Origin: Arion vulgaris
Lineage: Eukaryota > Mollusca > Gastropoda > Stylommatophora > Arionidae
Length of the DNA: 64,000 nucleotides
NCBI GenBank assembly: GCA_020796225.1
Contig: CM036762.1
Location: 13,194,414-13,258,413 of the forward strand
Direction: 5' to 3'
Shown here: piece after piece, positions 58,819-64,000 of the stretch
How positions within the stretch are numbered: position 1 is the stretch's first letter
How the letters are laid out: the number at the start of each line of letters is the position of its first letter
Program-made: the position numbers and the translations under genes
Notes under the pieces: generated by a model
Database searches by the model: none
Told to the model about the DNA's origin: nothing
The model's input: the letters and a program-made list of their open reading frames with translations, nothing else

Positions 58819-60950
58819 TAGTAATTGAGTACCATCTATGCACATAAGAAATTCATAATTTACTTGGCACTCACCAGATGGAGTGACCAAGAATCAGATT
58901 GACCATATGTGCATAAATACACAATTTAGAACATCATTGCTGGATGTCCGTGCATACAGAGGGCAGAGTGGAAGTGATCGTAATTTTATGCATAGGTAAA
59001 TTGAAACTGAAATTGAAAATTCACCATACTAAAAAAGAACAATTGTGAATATACAGTAAAAGACTACAAAATAAGAAGTAATAGGAATATCAGCTCGAAC
59101 TTAAGAATAGGTTGATTCTCAATGGTGAAAATGAACAGAACATTGAAGACAATGGACTAAGATAGGACACTATTGCAGAAAATAATAGCGCAGGATTAAA
59201 GACAAAGACAGAAACCTGATAAGCGATGACACTGAAATGTATTCAAGAAGAAGAAAGATGAAACTCAGGATATTTAATACTAAGGATGCAACAGATGAAA
59301 TCCAAGCTAAAGAGGAATATAGACTAAGACAAGGAAGTGAAAAGAGCGCTAGAAGAGATAAAGAGCATATGTCAATCGACTCTGAAGAAGGGAAAGAAGT
59401 ACTACTAGAAACAGTAAATGCTATACAATTCACTAAAACAACTTACAGGAACTTTGTTTAAAGGGTGGCCCAATCAAGAGTAAAGATGGTAAAGTTCTAA
59501 CATCAGATACCGAGCAGAAGAAAGATGGGCAGAACATTTTGAAGAAATATTAAATAGACCTGATCCACCAGTACTACTCAAGTTTGACGAAGATAGGAAA
59601 TACCTTGAGTAAACTAAGGAAAACTATAGTAAGAACGGTTCTTGACTGAAACCCGCAGGAAAAACGAGAGAAATCTAAAAATACACGATGAAGAGATTAA
59701 AGACGATATTAATAAAATACCTAAGACAAGAGAAGTGCAGAGAGCAGAGTAAGCCTTTATGTATTGCTTTCGTGGATCTGACTAAGGCATTTGACACAGT
59801 CAGCAGGCCAAGTCTTTATAAAATACTGAAGCATATTGGCTGTCCCCAAAGTTGCTCCAGTTGATTGTCTCCTTCCATGAGGGCATGAAAGCCAGCATAC
59901 AGTTCGATGGCAGCACATCTGATAGTTTCGAGGTTAATAGTGGAATCAAGCAGGGTTGTGTCCTTGCTCCCACCCTCTTTGGCATCTTCTTCGCAGTCCT
60001 TTTGAATCACGCCTTACGGGACGCTGATGGTGATGTTTTCATCCGCACTAGATCTGATGGTTCACTCTTTAACTTGGCTAGCTTAAGAGCCAAGACAAAA
60101 ACGACGGAAATTCTTCTCAAGGACCTCCTTTCGCTGACGATGCTGCCTTAGTCGCCCACAGTGAGACTACACTGCAATGCCTAATCAATAATTTGTCAAA
60201 GGCATGCGACCTATTTTCTCTGACTATAAGTGTCTCCAAAACAGTTGTACTATGTCAGGGGGGTAACACAACAAATATAATTTTAAATGGTAACCATCTA
60301 ACACTAGTTCAAAAATGTTGCTATCTCGGGTCCATAATTACTGTCAGCCTTTCTCTTGATGAAGACATCAACTCTCGTGTAGGGATTGCGGCTACTACAT
60401 TCGGCAAACTATCAAAACGAGCGTGGAACAACACAAAACTGACATTACAGACGAAGATTCAAATATATCGAGCCTGTGTAATTAGTTCTTTACTATATGG
60501 CTCAGAAACAAGGACAGCCTACTCAAGACACGAGAGGAGACTTAACATCTTTAACATTCGATGTCTCCGCAAGATTATGAACATCAGATGGTACGACAAG
60601 ATAACCAACTCTGAAGTACTGCAACGTGCAAACCTGCTTTTACATCATGGGCATGCTCAGCAGTAGACAACTAAGATGGTTGGGGCATGCGAGAAGAATG
60701 GAAACTTATCGCATAACAAAACAAATGTTTTTCTGTGAACTTTCTGAGGGGAATAGGCACAAAGGCAGACCACTACTCAGATATAAAGATGTCTGCAAAG
60801 CCTCAATGAAAAACTTTTCTATAGGTCCCAGCACATGGGAAAGACTAGCTGATGACAGAGTTGTGTGGAAAGCAAAATTACGAAAGGACGCAGTATGAGC
60901 TGAACGACAAGAGAGAAAAGCGAAAACTCAGAAGTTGTCACAGTAAAACC
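58819..60950 (+). pseudogene. APE-type LINE: endonuclease end, reverse transcriptase and tail
   Basis: It starts at the Tc1 junction inside the endonuclease: GTIYAHKKF, then SPDGVTKNQIDHM, LLDVRAYRGQSGSDRN (normally GSDHH, so a catalytic His is lost). A linker gives KSKDGKVLTSDTEQKK and RWAEHFEEILNRPDPP (59,460-59,580). Reverse transcriptase: FVDLTKAFDTVSR (59,768-59,806), a shift, then NSGIKQGCVLAPTLF (59,937-59,981), a shift near 60,124, then FADDAALVAHSE and LTISVSKTVVL. Thumb and tail: CYLGSIITV, SSLLYGSETRTAY, RCLRKIMNIRWYD, RQLRWLGHARRME, HKGRPLLRYKDVCK, ending near 60,897. The stretch between 59,585 and 59,750, where fingers motifs belong, is shortened. Motif order is complete from endonuclease C terminus to tail; the N-terminal endonuclease half is missing. 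Several frameshifts and stops inactivate it. Confidence 0.88.
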
Positions 60951-61000
60951 CTTGCCCATTGACCGTCTGTAAAGATGAAAATGCCATATACATATATAAG
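60945..61000 (-). repeat. Repeat E, copy 2 (inverted)
   Basis: CTTGCCCATTGACCGTCTGT and AAAGATGAAAATGCC are the reverse complement of the block at 61,648-61,684, followed by ATATACATATATAA. It lies at the 3' end of the preceding LINE. Confidence 0.65.
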
Positions 61001-61119
61001 ACACAGACAGGGCTGCAAGAGATAACTAATCATATGAAGACTTGCTGGAGTTGATTGAGTGTCTCTGCCTAATCGTGGTTTAAAAGACACGAAATAGAGA
61101 GACTATATCGTCTTCTTTT

Positions 61120-61625
61120 CCACCACCTACTTCTTTAGAGAAGGGGGAGTGATCTTGTGTGTGCTTGTTTTAAGGCACTTTGTATAAAGCTAATATTCGT
61201 TTTTGTAAAGCTGTTCTTGATGCCGTCGCTTCATCTTTTGCGTGGTCTTCCTTTTGCTTTGTACTCATTATAATTTTTTGTTTGTGGTTCTCTGTGGTAG
61301 GCGATACCAGGGCATTCTTGTCAGGTTTCCAAACCATTTAATCTGTTGTTCTTTTATGAATTGCATGACTAGTTTCACGTCCAGTCTGCTTGTGATTTCT
61401 TCATTTCTAATTTTGTCTCTTATTGTCACACCTGCAGTTCTTCTAAGATACCTCACACTCCGTCGTTATGATTTTCCGCTCATTAGCTGCTGTTATTGGC
61501 CTTGTTTGACACTGGTAACATAGTGTTGTCCAGAAAATCATTCTTATGAGATTTGCTTTAGTTTTTATCGGTATCTCTTTGTGTGACAATAGTGGTGTTA
61601 ACTGTCCCAGCACATGTCTTTGCAT
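61120..61625 (-). pseudogene. LINE reverse-transcriptase C-terminal tail, copy 2
   Basis: The minus strand reads LSHKEIPIKTKANLIRM and ANERKIITTECEVS, then RYLRRTAGVTIRDKIRN, VMQFIKEQQIKWFGNLTRMP and a GRPRKR remnant. It is the same family as 772-1,135 but extends further into the thumb domain. WFGH has become WFGN and frameshifts occur at about 61,440-61,460 and 61,268. Confidence 0.75.
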
Positions 61626-61629
61626 AATT

Positions 61630-61880
61630 AATGTATATATATATGGCCTTTTTCGTCTTTACAGGCGGTCAATTGGCAAGTGTTTTAACTGTTGCTTTCC
61701 GTGTTGTTCCCGAGCCGAAAGCAAAGATAAAGGGTCGTCTCGCTTTGTACCTAGCCTGGGCAGCTGATATGGAGAATGTGCCTTATATATATTTAATATT
61801 TAATCTACGTGACGCAACATCTCCTGAGACAAAGAGGCCAATGATGATGATGATGATATTAATTAATATATTTTATTGTT
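61630..61880 (+). repeat. Repeat E, copy 3, ending in (ATG)n
   Basis: Starts with TATATATATATGGCC, then CTTTACAGGCGGTCAATTGG and CAAGTGTTTT, and ends at an ATGATGATGATGATG tail (61,840-61,857). The trinucleotide tail suggests the 3' untranslated end of a LINE or a LINE-mobilised element. Confidence 0.6.
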
Positions 61881-61914
61881 AACATTATATGTCTGATAAC
61901 TTGCTTTTCATATA

Positions 61915-62350
61915 TGGTACCTCTGTAGCTTAGAGATTAGTGGTTCGCTTCTCGTTCCAATGGTATTCGATCGCTCCCTCGTGGAGCAGCCACGGGATAT
62001 TTTTCCAGTCCCTAATCTCAGTGTAGGTGAGATCGAGTCTCTAGTCATATCGGAGACATGCGATAAACCATAGGTCCAGTGTTCAAATTGAGCACGTATA
62101 AGAATCCTTGGCAATTCAAAATCGAGAAGAACAGGCTGTAAAGCCGCTGTTGAGCAAAATTCATCAGAAATATTAAAAATAAAATTCCGACAAAATATTT
62201 TTACCATCTTGAAATTACATCGGGAACCATCGCTAGTGCTAAGGAGTTTGTGCATTGCCGCTGAGATCTTCCTGTGTAAGAAAGAGATCGAAGCACACAT
62301 GGTTACTCACGGAAATGCAATGATAATGGTCCTATCAATCAAATCAATCG
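61915..62350 (+). repeat. SINE family A, copy 2
   Basis: Box A-like TGTAGCTTAGAGATTAGTGG (61,924-61,943) and box B-like TGGTATTCGATCGCTCCC (61,960-61,977) form the tRNA-like head. The body has GTGTAGGTGAGATCGAG, CTAGTCATATCGGAGAC, GCTGAGATCTTCCTGTG and the end CCTATCAATCAAATCAATC. This is the best preserved copy. Confidence 0.85.
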
Positions 62351-62396
62351 TTTTCATATATGACTCATTCCTTTGTTTCTAACCATCTTTACTTTC

Positions 62397-62462
62397 TATC
62401 TTTCTGTACTTACTTTTCTATCTTTCTGTACTTACTTTTCTATCTTTCTGTACTTACTTTTC
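62397..62462. repeat. 22-bp tandem repeat, 3 perfect copies
   Basis: TATCTTTCTGTACTTACTTT plus TC repeats three times without mismatch. Confidence 0.95.
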
Positions 62463-62696
62463 ATCTTTCAACCTTCGATGACATTTTAGAATATTTAAAA
62501 AATTGGACCTGTCTGTTTCATTCTGGTAAAATGTTGCTTCCCTTCATCCCTGACAATACTCTCATGTTTTTATTGCGAGCACTCCATCATTCAATTCAAC
62601 TTGATTATATTCTCCTGATTAGAGGTGGAAAGAAAAGAACTGTAACTCATGTTTTTGTTCTAGAATTGTCATTTTCCTTCGTTTCCTTTCCTACAG

Positions 62697-62864
62697 GCAA
62701 AAAAGAAAAGCGGAAACGGTTTCGAGTGGCATTTTCCTTGAAACGTACACCTTCTGGTCGATGGAGCAGAAAGAAAAAGACACCTACTCTGAACGGAACC
62801 CGACCGGTTTCATGTCCTGATCCGCTTAGAGAGAAGCAATATGAGATTTCAGGGAGGCCACAGA
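62697..62864 (+). CDS. Possible internal host exon (168 bp, phase 1-1), function unknown
   Basis: A pyrimidine tract plus CTACAG (acceptor, ends 62,696) precedes and GTATGT (donor, from 62,865) follows a 168-bp open stretch. It would be 56 codons long with symmetric phase, so it could be skipped without a frameshift. It encodes a very basic segment including GKKEKRKRFRVAFSLKRTPS, then GRWSRKKKTPTLNGTRPVSC. I do not recognise the domain. The splice motifs are good but isolated: no neighbouring exon of the same gene was found, and the reading frame also runs upstream to 62,360 by chance or as part of an alternative first exon. It could be coincidence. Confidence 0.3.
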
Positions 62865-62872
62865 GTATGTAA

Positions 62873-63123
62873 CTTATTTGCATGTTCGCTAATAAAAATA
62901 GAATTTATAACTTTCAGGCCACATCTGAAAGATGGTTGTGGAGGCACGGCCGTCATGTGACGATTGCAATACTACAACTACTAATAATAACAATAATAAT
63001 ATTGATACAGTTTTCTCTCTCTCGCGATCACCGCCCAGACTGATGTGCCAGATTTCTCCATAAATTCTATTTATGTGGAAATCTGATTCATTCAGCCTTA
63101 GCATTGGTGTGTTTTACGTCATA
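62873..63123. other. Spacer, no gene
   Basis: Contains an ACTAATAATAACAATAATAA microsatellite-like run at about 62,979-63,000; otherwise nothing recognised. Confidence 0.4.
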
Positions 63124-63312
63124 TCTTCAGCACCACTTGGAGCTCTGGTGCTTATCGTTTGGCGATGTGACCGGTTTCAGCCAGCGTTTACTCGGTTCGC
63201 TCTCCGTTCTGTAGCCATCTAGTGTTTTTACGGCGTTGGGTAGCTAGCCCACCTCCTTAGACGCCTCTTACGACATGCGTGGCAGGTAACAGTGGTTCTA
63301 TTCTTTACACCC
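63124..63312 (+). repeat. Interspersed repeat F, copy 2
   Basis: Clean copy of the element at 34,366-34,524: TTCAGCACCACTTGG, GAGCTCTGGTGC, TCCGTTCTGTAGCC, GTGTTTTTACGGCG, CGCCTCTTACGACATGCGTG, TTCTTTACACCCC. Non-coding, class unknown. Confidence 0.75.
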
Positions 63313-63871
63313 CAATTTGGGCCCCGGTAACCACTCGGGCGTTATTACAGTTAACTCCTTCGCTCTTATGTTCCGATATACCAGATCACCGTTTTTGTCT
63401 AAAATGGCACAAAGCCAGTATACTGTCTAATTTACTACACACTGCAATACTAATGCCTCTAGATGTAAACAAAAATTACGGAGTGAAATGGTTAAGATGC
63501 TGACGCTTACTCAAGTGAAAAAGCAAAAGGTTGGGTTAGAGCGCAGTAGAATGGTTACAAAATCAAACAAGATTGCGAAATCAGGAAGATCGTTTTCGTG
63601 GGAGCGCTGCGAGAAAACTGAAAAATTGTTTTCTTGGAATTTGATAAGTTATAAAACCGGCGGAGTAAAATAAGGCGCCATGATTTATAACATGGGCGCT
63701 GTGGCGTTCATTATCACGTGCGACATTCAGGATATTTTTCTAGTGAATCTTAATCTCAAAAAAGGCGAGTTCTAAGCATGGGCGTTCATACGTGAAGGCC
63801 AAAAGGGCGGAGGGAGGGGAGAACAGGTGCAACCCTGGGAAAATGATTTTGGAGAAAAAACATTGTGATTG
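63313..63871. other. 560 bp without recognisable gene
   Basis: Short open frames (63,279-63,503 and 63,488-63,673, plus) have no known motif. Confidence 0.4.
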
Positions 63872-64000
63872 CTGGTTGGCCCCTATAAGCCGATGGGAAA
63901 GCCACTGCGTATTTCGTTTAGATCTACCTCAAGGAAAATTCATTTACCTACAAAATTCTATATTGCTCATCAAAATCGGTTTATAATTAAGGAAACTGCA
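63872..64000. repeat. Interspersed repeat G, copy 2 (reaches window edge)
   Basis: Matches 2,721-2,847 in the same orientation over its whole length: CTGGTTGGCCCC at the start, ATTTACCTACAAAAT, and GGAAACTGCA at the edge. It may continue beyond the window. Confidence 0.7.

Overview
The window looks like repeat-dominated nuclear DNA of an invertebrate animal, possibly a mollusc or other lophotrochozoan. That guess rests only on the mix of repeats: a Penelope-like element, APE-type LINEs, Tc1/mariner and hAT elements, tRNA-derived SINEs and long AT-rich minisatellites. No complete host gene was found. The only candidate for host coding sequence is one possible 168-bp internal exon near 62.7-62.9 kb. 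There are no bacterial genes, operons, rRNA genes or CRISPR arrays.

Region by region. 1-11.85 kb is clean sequence packed with fragments: a Penelope GIY-YIG nuclease end with a decayed hammerhead-like motif behind it, several LINE reverse-transcriptase tails, a 1.7-kb array of 37-bp repeats, an 80-bp higher-order array, two hAT-type MITEs and several SINEs. 11.85-56.28 kb is strikingly noisy: inflated homopolymers, many small deletions, and mangled copies of the repeats that are readable on both sides. This looks like unpolished long-read sequence, although the layout is still legible. It holds a 45-bp satellite (13-14 kb), a ~43-bp satellite (23.8-28.8 kb), an ~80-bp satellite (32.3-33.1 kb), and a ~13.9-kb pyrimidine-rich ~40-bp satellite (39.35-55.98 kb). 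The last is split by a 2.8-kb LINE flanked by a 10-bp target-site-like repeat. 56.28-64 kb is clean again. It holds a structurally complete 2.15-kb Tc1/mariner-type element with TA duplications, long inverted repeats and a broken transposase, directly followed by a LINE with endonuclease and reverse-transcriptase parts, then more LINE tails, a SINE and unclassified repeats.

Function. Every recognisable protein is a transposon protein and every one I could follow is interrupted by stops or frameshifts, so no active system is visible. SINE families recur in the clean flanks and the noisy middle (families A, B and D; labels are mine), so all three parts come from one genome. The very long open frames over 39-56 kb are a by-product of a repeat unit that lacks stop codons and whose 40-bp length is not divisible by three; they are not genes.
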